Source of the DNA: Spirogloea muscicola
Lineage: Eukaryota; Streptophyta; Zygnematophyceae; Spirogloeales; Spirogloeaceae
Direction of reading: 5' to 3'
NCBI GenBank assembly: GCA_009602725.1
Contig: WELB01000173.1
Span: forward strand, 67,275-91,969
DNA length: 24,695 nucleotides
In this document: positions 10,531 through 18,477 of the stretch, one piece after another
Layout: every line of letters starts with the position of its first letter
Numbering within the stretch: the stretch's first letter is position 1
Made by a program: the position numbers and the translations under genes
The notes under the pieces: model-generated
What the model was told of the DNA's origin: nothing
The model's database searches: none
Seen by the model: the letters and a program-made list of their open reading frames with translations, nothing else

Positions 10531-10727
10531 TTGCCCCCATTGAAAGAGTCACTTTCTTTCCCAGCCCCTCTTTTCTATGTACGAGCGATTTCTTCTGTGT
10601 TGGGTGCTCGGCGAGTCAGTCATGTTGAGCCGAGCGGAGCGCCACCTGGAAAGGCAGCAAGCCTGTCTCCACTTCCGCCACAGCCTGCTGCAGTATGGGC
10701 CGCCCATCCAGGAGGAACTGTGGAAGG

Positions 10728-10980
10728 CCAGCCCAATAAAGAATGGACAAGGTCCGGAGGGGCGGGCCGGAAAGAGCTGGACTACGCCGCTACGCAAGTG
10801 GCTATCACGAACGGGTGCTCAACAGCCCCTGGTTAGCAACATCAATTAGAGTATCGTGCAGCCGGAAAAAAGCCGAACAGTGTCACTACAGCGAAAGCCA
10901 GAAGCCGCAGCCACAGCACGGCCTGCCCGCAAGTGCACTGCAAGAGGCCGTAGATGCTGGAGCGAGACAATATCACAGGA
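10728..10980 (-). mobile_element. Retroelement 3' end (copy P)
   Basis: On the minus strand, HLRAGRAVAAASGF is followed by a decayed stretch and then MLLTRGC with the stop at 10821-10819. A tail with GGACCTTGTCCATTC and the core (CCAGCCC on plus, 10728-10734) follows. Small frame breaks indicate an old copy. Confidence 0.6.
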
Positions 10981-11079
10981 AAGAGTACTTCTGTACTCTA
11001 CTGAGCTTCTTTACCTTCTGGAAGCATCAACTTCGGGGGTTAAAGATACCATCATGAGAGGTCAATATCGAGGTTCTTG

Positions 11080-12272
11080 AGATCTGGCGAAATGCGAGCA
11101 TGACCAATAGTGCTGATTGCTGGACTGCATCGATACACTCCTCCATAACCAATAGCCGAGACGGGTCATTGCAAAAGCATGGTCGGTTGGTTTGTTTGAC
11201 CAACAAGTGCTATTGTTGAAACTCAAAACAGCAGGCAAGCCAGCTCACAAGCAGCTACTGCGGTGGGCCTGTTTGAGCCCGACCAAAACTATGGCTAACA
11301 GGCAAGACAAGCAATAAGGTGGCCATGAGAATCTGGCGAATTTGGAAAGGTGCGCATGCTGCATCCACGGGAAGAAGCAGGTGTGGCAAGTATATTGAGG
11401 AGCTCCAACCTAGCTCAGACCTAGGCCTCCTCTTCTGCCAGCCTGCAGCATAGGCTAGCAGCGCTGCGATCTACTAGAGAATCTAAATGGCCGGTGCTTT
11501 AGGGAGTAGGGTTGAGGCCCAGTACACGAGGGAGTATGTGGTAGCATGTGAGGTGAGGTGCCTGTGCACAGGCTGCTCCAAGTGTTGACTACCGCGTGCC
11601 ACCCCTGCGGGGTAACTTGATGCAACCGCTTGAGCTGAGCTGGTCATAAGCTGTTTATGACCAGCTCAGCTCAGCGTCATCATTCCGAGGTCGCTTCCGA
11701 AGGTGTAAAGCTTTGATACCTTCAGGTGGGCAAAAGCCAGCAGTAATCAAGGATTGCTTGCACATAAAATCGAGTCGGTTGCAACATGGACAAGCTGCTG
11801 GTTTCGTGGTGATCAAAGCTTGATGACCGACTAATGAGCTTGATGAGAGCACACTGATGTTCTGCCGCTTGACACTGCCTGTTGACTTCCTGCTTCAAGT
11901 TAGATCGAGCTGGCACTCTTTCTTCAGTTGCATTTACTGCCAATCCATGCATCAAGTGCTTAGCTCACTTGCTGATGCTTTTGAGGTCCTCGAGCACAAA
12001 ATTGTCAGAGGCCGTTTTGAAGCTTCCTCATGCTGAGCCTGCGATTGTGATCTTTGCCAGATCCATCAAACTGGCTAGTCTCAGCAAAATAGGTCGCACG
12101 CAAGGTGGACGTGGCTGCTTGCAGATGCGTTGCCGAACTTTTGTTTTTGACGAGCTAAATACATAATCTGCCAAGCTTGAATGAGAATCTAGGCACATTG
12201 CCTACAGTCTGGTTGCCAGAGACTTTGAGCAGAGTACTGAGCTCGGATAATAGAGGTTGTCGACCCGTGTCA
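11080..12272. other. No recognisable gene
   Basis: Short open frames occur on both strands (11655-11955 minus, 11882-12166 plus), but none shows a domain, a start in good context or splice partners that I trust. Part of it is probably 3' UTR of the cupredoxin-like gene, which ends at 12273 reading leftward. The one structured element is the perfect hairpin at 11631-11673. Confidence 0.5.
11631..11673. repeat. Perfect 19-bp inverted repeat with 5-base loop
   Basis: The arms 11631-11649 and 11655-11673 are exact reverse complements around the loop GCTGT. It lies in a gene-free stretch, with no element remnant recognised beside it. A transcript from either strand would fold into a stable stem. 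Confidence 0.9.
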
Positions 12273-13638
12273 CTACAATCCTCGACAGGAGTTGTAGCAG
12301 TCAGCTGCAAGCTTCGGATCAGTCTGATATTTGTGGCAGCATGCAGTACAGGTCACTTTGGTGTTGCTGGGACTCTTCGGGAATGGACATGTGCCACCAC
12401 AGTGATTAGTCCCGTAGCACCGCCCATTGCAGGCAGGGACACAACTGCCACTTGTAGACTTGCTTGCACTCTTCTTCTGCTTCCCAGCAGTTGCTCTTGG
12501 AGGATTCTTGGTGGGAGGTGCTGTGAAGTGGAACACACAGAATGCCGAGGACATACATTCAGGCCCACATGCTGGACCTGAGCGCTTGTAGATGCCAAAG
12601 TGACACCTTGCAGAGGCGACAGAAGCTGCTCAGCTGAATAGGGATCATCTCTGAGCTCGGGTCTACATGCTTGGGTAGAGAAACTCAGCTTACCTATACT
12701 CTTGCTCTTGCCCTTGGGGACGACGAGGATGGCACCTGTCATCCTCAGCAAGTGCATGCAGCAATCATAGGGGTAGAAACCTGGCTTCAGGAACGTGTAG
12801 GAGTATGTGACGCCTAGACCAGAAAGTCCACTTGACCCGAAGCCAGTCACGTCATGGCTGTAAGGCTCCTTCCCAGCTGGTGCGTTGAATCCTGTGCATA
12901 GGAGAGGACCAGCCACGGAGCTCAGGAACCCCCGATCTGCAGTGCCCTGCAGACCGAAGTTGGCCAGGAGGAGGTCCTCAATGTCACCTTGATCTTGGCA
13001 GTGCTGCCCTTAAGCGTGACGGCTGACTACCAGACCTTTGCAACGCCATTCTGCAGCAAAGCATGTGGGCCAATGTATCCATGCTCAGCAGGCTGGACGC
13101 AGTGAGTCATACCATCCACGCAGTGCTCTTTATCGTCCGTCCATTTCCACGTGCACGTCGTGCCTGCCTCGACTGTCGTGACGCCGTTCATGGTAGGGAG
13201 CCCCCAGGGCAGGGTGCACTTGGTCACGACCTTGCCTGCCTTGTATCCACTGAACTTCCTCACCAGGGCCGCGGGCGCCTTCTGGGCGCCTGCACAAGCT
13301 CCAGACAAAGGCCGTGAGGCTACGGAGGCGCACGCGGTGCTCTACACAGGTGCTCTACAGAGGAGCAGCTGCCTGATGCTCCGGTCAAAGCGGGCCCATT
13401 ACCTGCCCCTCACCGGCAAGGTAAGATGGCGGTCGTGGCAGAGAATCGACGGCTGCCGGCTCGGGGCCCGGCTTACTGGTGCACAGCTACCATGCAGTGG
13501 GCATTGGCAAGGCTGGCCCGCAGGCGCCGTGGGGGCAGGTGAGCAGCAGGAGCAGGAGCTGGGGAGGGAGGGCGCACCGGCGGGGGCCGCCAGCACCAGG
13601 ACGAAGGCCAGCACCAGGGGCGCCCGGGACGGCGCCAT
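12273..13638 (-). CDS. Secreted cupredoxin-like protein with a C-terminal 10-cysteine domain
   Basis: Four phase-consistent exons (13638-13578, 13289-13036, 12946-12694, 12520-12273) give 271 residues. Residues 1-22 form a signal peptide (MAPSRAPLVLAFVLVLAAPAG), so it is probably secreted or in the endomembrane system. Residues about 40-182 look like one cupredoxin fold: WKWTDDKEH (H76), then YSYTFLKPGFYPYDCCMHLL, then RMTGAILVV. C167, H170 and M174 give a C-x2-H-x3-M copper-site pattern, with H76 (or H83/H90) as the candidate fourth ligand. Type 1 copper proteins usually move electrons, but no partner is visible here. A Pro/Lys/Ser linker (190-214) leads to ten cysteines in 53 residues (216-268), a pattern I do not recognise. 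The 89-bp second intron has an in-frame TAG, so retention would truncate the protein. Copper binding is an inference. Confidence 0.82.
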
Positions 13639-13654
13639 TGCGGCGGCGCCGAGG

Positions 13655-13742
13655 CGGGGGGGGAATTGGCGGCGGCGGCGGCGGCGGGGGATCCGGAATG
13701 GGGGGGGAGGGGGGGAAGGTCGTCGGGGCGGGAGGCGGGGAC
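13655..13742 (+). repeat. G-rich low-complexity tract with GGC repeats
   Basis: The plus strand has many runs of three to nine G, with a GGC-repeat block near 13669-13690. It begins just upstream of the cupredoxin-like gene's ATG (13638), so the G-rich strand is that gene's template strand. The density of G-runs permits G-quadruplexes. Homopolymer error in assembly is possible. Confidence 0.8.
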
Positions 13743-13845
13743 TGCGACCGGTGATGTGAGGAGAGCGGCTGAACGAGGCCCGGGAGGGCCGAATGGTTCC
13801 AAGGCCCCTCTGAAAGAGCGAGCACTTTCTTCTGAAAGGGGGAGA

Positions 13846-14125
13846 GAAGGCGCGCGGGGCGCATGAATTGAAAGGGAGGCCAATTCAAGCCAATACATTG
13901 TTCAGGCAGAGTCGAGTGCAGACTAAACAATGCTACATAATGCGGAGACCTAATCTAAGGTACCTAAGATGACATTAGTACTCACGGGTGAGCACAAACA
14001 AATCTGACAAGCTAACTTGGGGAGCTGGAGCGCCGCCACGAAAGCCGGAGGCCTGACTTAGAGCGCGCCCTGCACGTTGATGAAGAGCCAATGCTTGCGA
14101 GCGCTGCAAACTAAGCGAGAGCCGC
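13846..14125 (-). mobile_element. Retroelement 3' end (copy H)
   Basis: On the minus strand, MRLSLSLQRSQALALHQRAG and RALSQASGF run to SDLFVLTREY with the stop at 13977-13975. The tail at 13846-13915 (GACTCTGCCTGAACAATG, GCTTGAATTGGCCT, CATGCGCCCCGCGCGCCTTC) recurs on the plus strand at 18850-18925. The tail lies about 210 bp upstream of the cupredoxin-like gene's start and on the same strand. Confidence 0.75.
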
Positions 14126-14208
14126 ATTCTATGATATGCAACTAAGGCCTGCGGAATGCTGGAGTGGCCAAGAGAGAGAAAGAAGAAGGGCTCGCCCATT
14201 GAGAATAT

Positions 14209-14385
14209 GGGCTGGAACAGCCAGCCCAAAGAAGAATGAACAGAGTACAAGAAGAGGGGGGGGGGAGCCAGGCGGAGCCCTAAGGCGAAGCAGCAGAAAT
14301 GACAAGCACACAAGAAAAAACAAAGCAGCTACTAACCACTCAGTAACCCCTGCTAAGCAGGCGCAGGTCGGAGAGGCAGCCAGGT
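14209..14385 (-). mobile_element. Retroelement terminal fragment (copy I) with tail hairpin
   Basis: On the minus strand, LSDLRLLSRGY ends with a stop at 14342-14340. About 115 bases downstream is a perfect 7-bp hairpin: GGGCTGG (14227-14221), loop CTGTT, CCAGCCC (14215-14209). Only about 15 codons of the element are recognisable. Upstream lies GC-rich sequence (14386-14760) in which I see no gene. Confidence 0.65.
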
Positions 14386-14800
14386 GCAGCCAGGGCGGGG
14401 CGGCGCGGGCCCCGGACTCCGGGGGGCCGGGCACACGTCACGGCCGACGTGGCCACAGGGCCGGCGCGGCCCGTCCGACGTGGCAGCCGAGGCCGCGCCA
14501 CATGGAGGACCGGCGCGCATGTGGCGACGCCGCGGCCCCCGCCGGCAGGCCACGCGGGACGACTCGCTGGCGGCATCGGGCGCGGCATCTTTGACGGCGG
14601 GAGTGGGGTCCGCCCGTCGTCGCCCTCTGGCCCGGGGGGCCCGGGGCCTTGCTCCGCCACACCAGCCAGCCGCCTGGCAACCTTTCCGCCCGTCCGCAGC
14701 CCGCCACGTTCCCCGCCTCGTAACAGCCCCCCCTTGTTCTCGCGCCGCCGCGGCGCGCCGCGCACCTGCATCTGCATCGCTGCAGCCCCTTCTTTCTGCA
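14386..14800. other. GC-rich stretch with long open frames, no recognised gene
   Basis: Open frames on both strands are long here because GC content is high and stops are rare. The translations are rich in R, A, P and G and show no domain. The stretch lies between copies I (minus) and J (plus), which point away from each other. Confidence 0.5.
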
Positions 14801-14804
14801 TATC

Positions 14805-15310
14805 TGTCGCTCTTGCGACAACGAGTTTCGGCCTATTTGCAGCGTGCTCAGGCTAGTGCCTTGCACCAGAAAGCTGGGCGAGCTCTAGTTGGTGGCAGAA
14901 GGGCTCCGTTCCTGGCATCTAGTATTCATGCATCGATTAGTGACATTTATGTTTTGACCCGTGGTTACTGAGCGGGTCAATCTGCAGTAGTTTATGTAGG
15001 TCTCTAGATGTGCTTGCCTTTGTACTTGGCCATTCGGCTACGTTTGTTTCCTTCGTTTGGACCACGTCCACCTGTCCTTGTCCATCCTTGCTTGCTTGTG
15101 TTACGGCGCTTCTCGGCCCCCACTGGACCTTGTCGATCTTTTCGGGCTGGCCTTCACAGCTTTGGCTGTGGACATTGTCCATTCTTTTTAGGCTGGCTTT
15201 GCCAGCCCCTCTTCTCTATGGGCGAGCACTTTCTTCACAGCCCCCGGCACTTTCCGACCGTGTCCATTCCTTTCACAGCCAATGCCGTAAATTGGAAGTG
15301 CTGTTTCTGT
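14805..15310 (+). mobile_element. Retroelement 3' end (copy J) with long tail
   Basis: The plus strand reads LRQRVSAYLQRAQASALHQK, then AGRALVG, and ends SISDIYVLTRGY with TGA at 14969-14971. The tail holds a segment (about 14990-15052, GATGTGCTTGCCTTTGTAC) that recurs at 16338-16395 (minus) and 18741-18808 (plus). It also has tail cores at 15144 and 15191; the second forms a perfect hairpin, described separately. Confidence 0.75.
15191..15207 (+). repeat. Retroelement tail hairpin, perfect 7-bp stem
   Basis: GGCTGGC, loop TTT, GCCAGCC. It is preceded by GGACATTGTCCATTC and followed by CTCTTCTCTATGGGCGAGC, which also flank other copies. Compare 15760-15776. Confidence 0.75.
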
Positions 15311-15661
15311 GGGCTGGCCTCTCACAGCCATTGCTGCAAAACTGGAGGAGCTGTGTCCTTTGGCCATTGACGTACACGGGGCCTTCGGCAGTGCCTGGTT
15401 GGATCTCCTCCAGCGGCTTGCCCGAGAGGCCATCGAGCGGCGGCCGGATTCGGCAGACTTCAATGCTGCCGGCTCCCTTGCGCAGGTTCTTTGGATAAGG
15501 CTGGCGGTCTCGCTACAGCGCTCTTTGGCTCATGCGGTCATCTTCATGCGGTCCACGCGCGCGCTGGCCGTGCTTTGGCTGCTGCTTCCGAGTTTCGGCA
15601 GAGTGCCGCTTTTCCTGCTTCGAGTTACTCTGATCTGCTGTTGCTCACACGTGGATACTGA
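15311..15661 (+). mobile_element. Retroelement 3' end (copy K), frameshifted
   Basis: After a tail core (GGGCTGGCCTCTCACAGCCA), the plus strand reads CPLAIDVHGAFGSAWLDLLQ, RLAREAIERR and FNAAGSLAQVLWIRLAVS, LQRSLAHAV. This aligns with copy C (PLAVDVHGAFGCKWLDLLHR). The frame is then lost and resumes as RALAAASEFRQ, running to SSYSDLLLLTRGY with TGA at 15659-15661. It is the second-longest recognisable copy. Confidence 0.8.
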
Positions 15662-15970
15662 GCATTCATCTGCATCTCCCTCTGCACAGTCCCGTGCTTT
15701 GTAGTGTAGTCCTTTTTCGGCACATCTTTTTGGGCTTTGGACGTTGTCCATTCTTTTTGAGTTGGCTTTGCCAGCTTCTCTTCTCTATGGCTGAGCTCTT
15801 CTTCTTTGGGAGAGCCACTTTCCTTTCGGCGGGCTATTCTTTTGGACTTTCGGCCACTTCAGTCAGTGTCACGCTTTTCTGAGTTAGGCCACTGGCTTCC
15901 TGGGGCGGCGCTCCGGCTTTCCAGATTAACCTGTCGCATTTGCATGTGCTCACCGTGGGTACTAACGTCA
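15662..15970 (+). mobile_element. Copy K tail plus a further decayed 3' end (copy L)
   Basis: The copy K tail contains GGACGTTGTCCATTC and a hairpin at 15760-15776 (AGTTGGC, TTT, GCCAGCT). After about 15900 another remnant ends SHLHVLTVGTN with a stop near 15967. It is recognisable only by this terminus. Confidence 0.55.
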
Positions 15971-16029
15971 CATTGTTACCTTGGCCACCGTAGCATGAAG
16001 AAAGTGGCTCTTACAAAATGGCGGGTGCT

Positions 16030-16212
16030 GTAGATGGCCAGCTCAGAAAGAATGGACTAGGTCCAAAGGGTCGAGAGGCGCCCAAACCACACAGCTATGC
16101 AAGAGACTACAGCGCATGGGAGCTTAGCAACCCCGAGTTAGCAGCCGCAAGTCGGAGACACTTGCAGCTGGATATGAGGCACCCGGACGCAACACAGAAG
16201 CAGCTGCCAGAG
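16030..16212 (-). mobile_element. Retroelement terminal fragment (copy Q)
   Basis: On the minus strand, ASYPAASVSDLRLLTRGC ends with TAA at 16126-16124. The tail continues with GGACCTAGTCCATTC and the core (GAGCTGGCC, plus-strand 16037-16044). Orientation and spacing match copies I and P. Confidence 0.65.
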
Positions 16213-16337
16213 GCAGAAGAGTAGTAAGGACGACAAGAGATTCAAATGCAGCACCACTTCTCATCTTGTGGAATGAAGCTGGGCTGAAGCCTCAGGCGCC
16301 GAAGCCAGAGAGTGAGGAAAAAGATTTCGTGTATAAG

Positions 16338-16395
16338 AAACAAATGTAGGCCAAATGGCCAAGTACAAAGGCAAGCACATCTGAAGTTCTACATA
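16338..16395 (-). repeat. Copy-J-type tail segment, minus strand
   Basis: The minus strand carries about 57 bases centred on GATGTGCTTGCCTTTGTAC and TTGGCCATTTGGCCTAC. The same segment occurs at 14990-15052 and 18741-18808 on the plus strand. It marks the tail of another element of the same subfamily. Confidence 0.8.
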
Positions 16396-16677
16396 CTTGG
16401 CCTGCCCCATGAAAGTTTTCTTGCTCCACCTGCCCTCGCCTTGCAACCTGAACCTGCTGTTCACGATCTACATCCTGTACCTGTCCTTCATGTCTTACAG
16501 CCACTTCCTGTCTTTCTGTGGGAGGATCAGCAGACCGTCCCCGTCTTGGCGCAGATGCAGACGCAGACGCAGACATGGTCACAAAAAGAGTTCAGAGTAG
16601 CACAAAGACTTGCCTGATTACACACAGAGCCGGCGAGCACTCAGCTCCACCTGGCCGCACACACAGCAACGTCTTGC

Positions 16678-16838
16678 CGCACACAGAGCCGCCGCGCACG
16701 CAGCGCCGCCTAGTCGCACACAGAGCCGCCGCGCACGCAGCGCCGCCTCGCCGCACGCAGAGCCACCGAGAACACAGCGCCGCTTCGCCGCACACGGAGC
16801 CACCGCGCACACAGCGCCGCTTCGCCGTACACAAAGCC
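16678..16838 (+). repeat. 37-bp minisatellite, four full units plus a partial
   Basis: Units at 16678-16714, 16715-16751, 16752-16788 and 16789-16825, with a partial unit to 16838. The unit starts CGCACACAGAGCC and ends GCGCCGCCTCGC, with scattered substitutions. Degenerate partial units extend left to about 16618. The 37-bp period is not a multiple of three, and the array is open in several frames on both strands, so the R/A/P/H-rich translations are by-products. A separate short run of CAGACG units lies at 16556-16574. Confidence 0.9.
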
Positions 16839-16839
16839 A

Positions 16840-17600
16840 TTGTTCGGGCCTATCCTGTTATCTGCTGGGGCCTCCCTTATCTAGGAGACTCTCATCGGCC
16901 TAGCAGAATGAGCGGAATGGGTGATTCTACCAACCCACTGATTCACCATATTTCTATATTAAACACCCCACTGGGTGGACTAACAGAAGCAAGATGGGAG
17001 GTGCACTCGCCACCTTGAAGGCCATACTCCCAGGCCACAGTCTCCCAATAGGCCATGGAGATTCATCAGATATTACTTTGAGCTGGACATCATACTGTGC
17101 CTGAGCTGCAGTTCTATGTAGCAGATGGTGATTTCACTTACTGATCTCCAATGTCAGCAGGAGCAGCAAGCCTTGCAGTAGCAATTGCACCCTCAGCGAC
17201 TTGCTCGGTGAAAAGATGTGTGCTAGAGAGCATTGGGGTTGCTTACGAGGTTGTGCAGGTCAAGCACAGCGCTCACTTCGGGTTGCCTTATGATTGGTCC
17301 TTCATGCTGAGATGGGCTGGACTTCCTTTGTCTTTAATGAGGCCACTGTAGCATGACAGAATCCAGCTGTCCATGTATGTCACGCACTGCCAGCTCCTAC
17401 TTGCTGCGGCGTTCATGATGAAGTCCTCGAAGTTGCTCTGCAATGGGCCCCATACTTGCACTCCTGTTTCCAAGTCATCTTTATCTCCGTGTCATCATTG
17501 ACTAAAGTGCTCCATGGGCCTTTTACTCTGCTGTCTGTGAGCTCTGAGCATCTACGCACGCTGTTTTCAGTGTGGCCCACCACTGCTCATAGCTTCTCCT
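16840..17600. other. No recognisable gene
   Basis: Only short open frames without domains or convincing splice partners. A tail core (GGGCTGGCC at 17615) shows that element-derived sequence resumes just after this stretch. Confidence 0.45.
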
Positions 17601-17721
17601 CTGCTACTCTTCTTGGGCTGGCCTTCCACGAACCACTGCGGCCTGAGGACCAAAGAGATCGTCTTCGAAGGATACGAAGGTCGAGAGAGGTCAGGCAAGA
17701 GAAAGGGAAAGACACTTGCGG

Positions 17722-17755
17722 CCAAGGATGACAGCAAGCTTGCTGTCATCCTTGG
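17722..17755. repeat. Perfect 34-bp palindrome without a spacer
   Basis: The sequence 17722-17738 is followed at once by its exact reverse complement 17739-17755, centred on AAGCTT. It can form a cruciform or a hairpin with no free loop. Confidence 0.95.
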
Positions 17756-17756
17756 T

Positions 17757-17790
17757 CATCCTACGTCACACATCTGTGTGACGTAGGATG
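17757..17790. repeat. Perfect 16-bp inverted repeat with 2-base loop
   Basis: Arms 17757-17772 and 17775-17790 (CATCCTACGTCACACA and its exact reverse complement) flank TC. It lies one base after the palindrome 17722-17755 and belongs to the same unit or event. Each arm contains ACGTCA/TGACGT, a core used by plant bZIP factors, but regulatory use is not shown. Confidence 0.95.
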
Positions 17791-17817
17791 CCTGCTGCTA
17801 CTGCTGCTGCTACCCAC

Positions 17818-17995
17818 TTAACAGCCATGCGTCAGTATGCAGAGGTTGCTGGTCATGGCCTGCTTTGCAGATAGCAGGTTCCCAAGCCCCCCCTGCCGGA
17901 GGTCATCGAAAGTAGAAAGTAAGCTCATATTGAGGGGGCGAGACACAACAGCTCTTCCAATATAAGGCAGGGGCTGTAGATCGCCAGCCCAGAAA
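17818..17995 (-). mobile_element. Retroelement terminal fragment (copy N)
   Basis: The minus strand ends MTSNLCILTHGC with a stop at 17820-17818, a variant of the family terminus. A tail core (CCAGCCC on plus, 17984-17990) lies upstream of that stop, so pieces of at least two elements are nested here. Confidence 0.5.
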
Positions 17996-18477
17996 GTAGA
18001 GCTCGCCCGACTTTTTGGTCCAGAGTATGGGCCTGAGCATGCAGCAGACATGCTGGCATGCGGCAACGCAAGAACAAGAGTAAGTACTGCCACCGAGTCC
18101 ATCTCTGCCAAGTGCACATCCTAACTTCGTGCAGAAGTTGGGCTGGCAAATCATAAGATGTAAAGCCGGTGACCTTTGCCAGGCATACATGTTAATAGCT
18201 GCTTGTAGAATGTGACTGCAGTCGGTTGTATAAGTGTTTATTCGCTCTGCTCTTGCGGGTGGCCCGCAATACAGTCAACGCTGAGCCTTCGTACGCGCTC
18301 ATGCAACCAGGCCTAAAATATTCAGCAAGTCCTTGGCCAGGTTGTCACCACATGTCAGCATAGCATGCTACAGGATGCGGCTATCAGCGCTTGCAGACCC
18401 TGGCTTATAACCGGCATGCTGGACGAGCCGTGTGCGAGGCCACAGGTTATTGTGGCGGTACCCCGAACCCCCAGATT

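Noticed and set aside
13009-13035. A 27-bp GT...AG intron in the cupredoxin-like gene that would skip the in-frame TAG
   Set aside because: It is too short for a normal spliceosomal intron; the 89-bp intron 13035-12947 keeps phase and has normal ends.
13151-13759. Plus-strand open frame of 202 codons over the cupredoxin-like gene
   Set aside because: It is antisense to the signal peptide and copper-domain exons and is Gly/Arg-rich because of the G-rich tract.
14340-14801. Long open frames in GC-rich DNA as a candidate host gene
   Set aside because: Both strands are open, no domain is visible, and the only recognisable part is the element terminus at 14340-14385.
16678-16838. Possible CRISPR array
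   Set aside because: The units are direct tandem repeats with no unique spacers, and the sequence is eukaryotic.
16518-17018. Plus-strand open frame of 166 codons in the minisatellite
   Set aside because: The repeat is open in several frames on both strands, so openness is explained by the repeat and not by coding.
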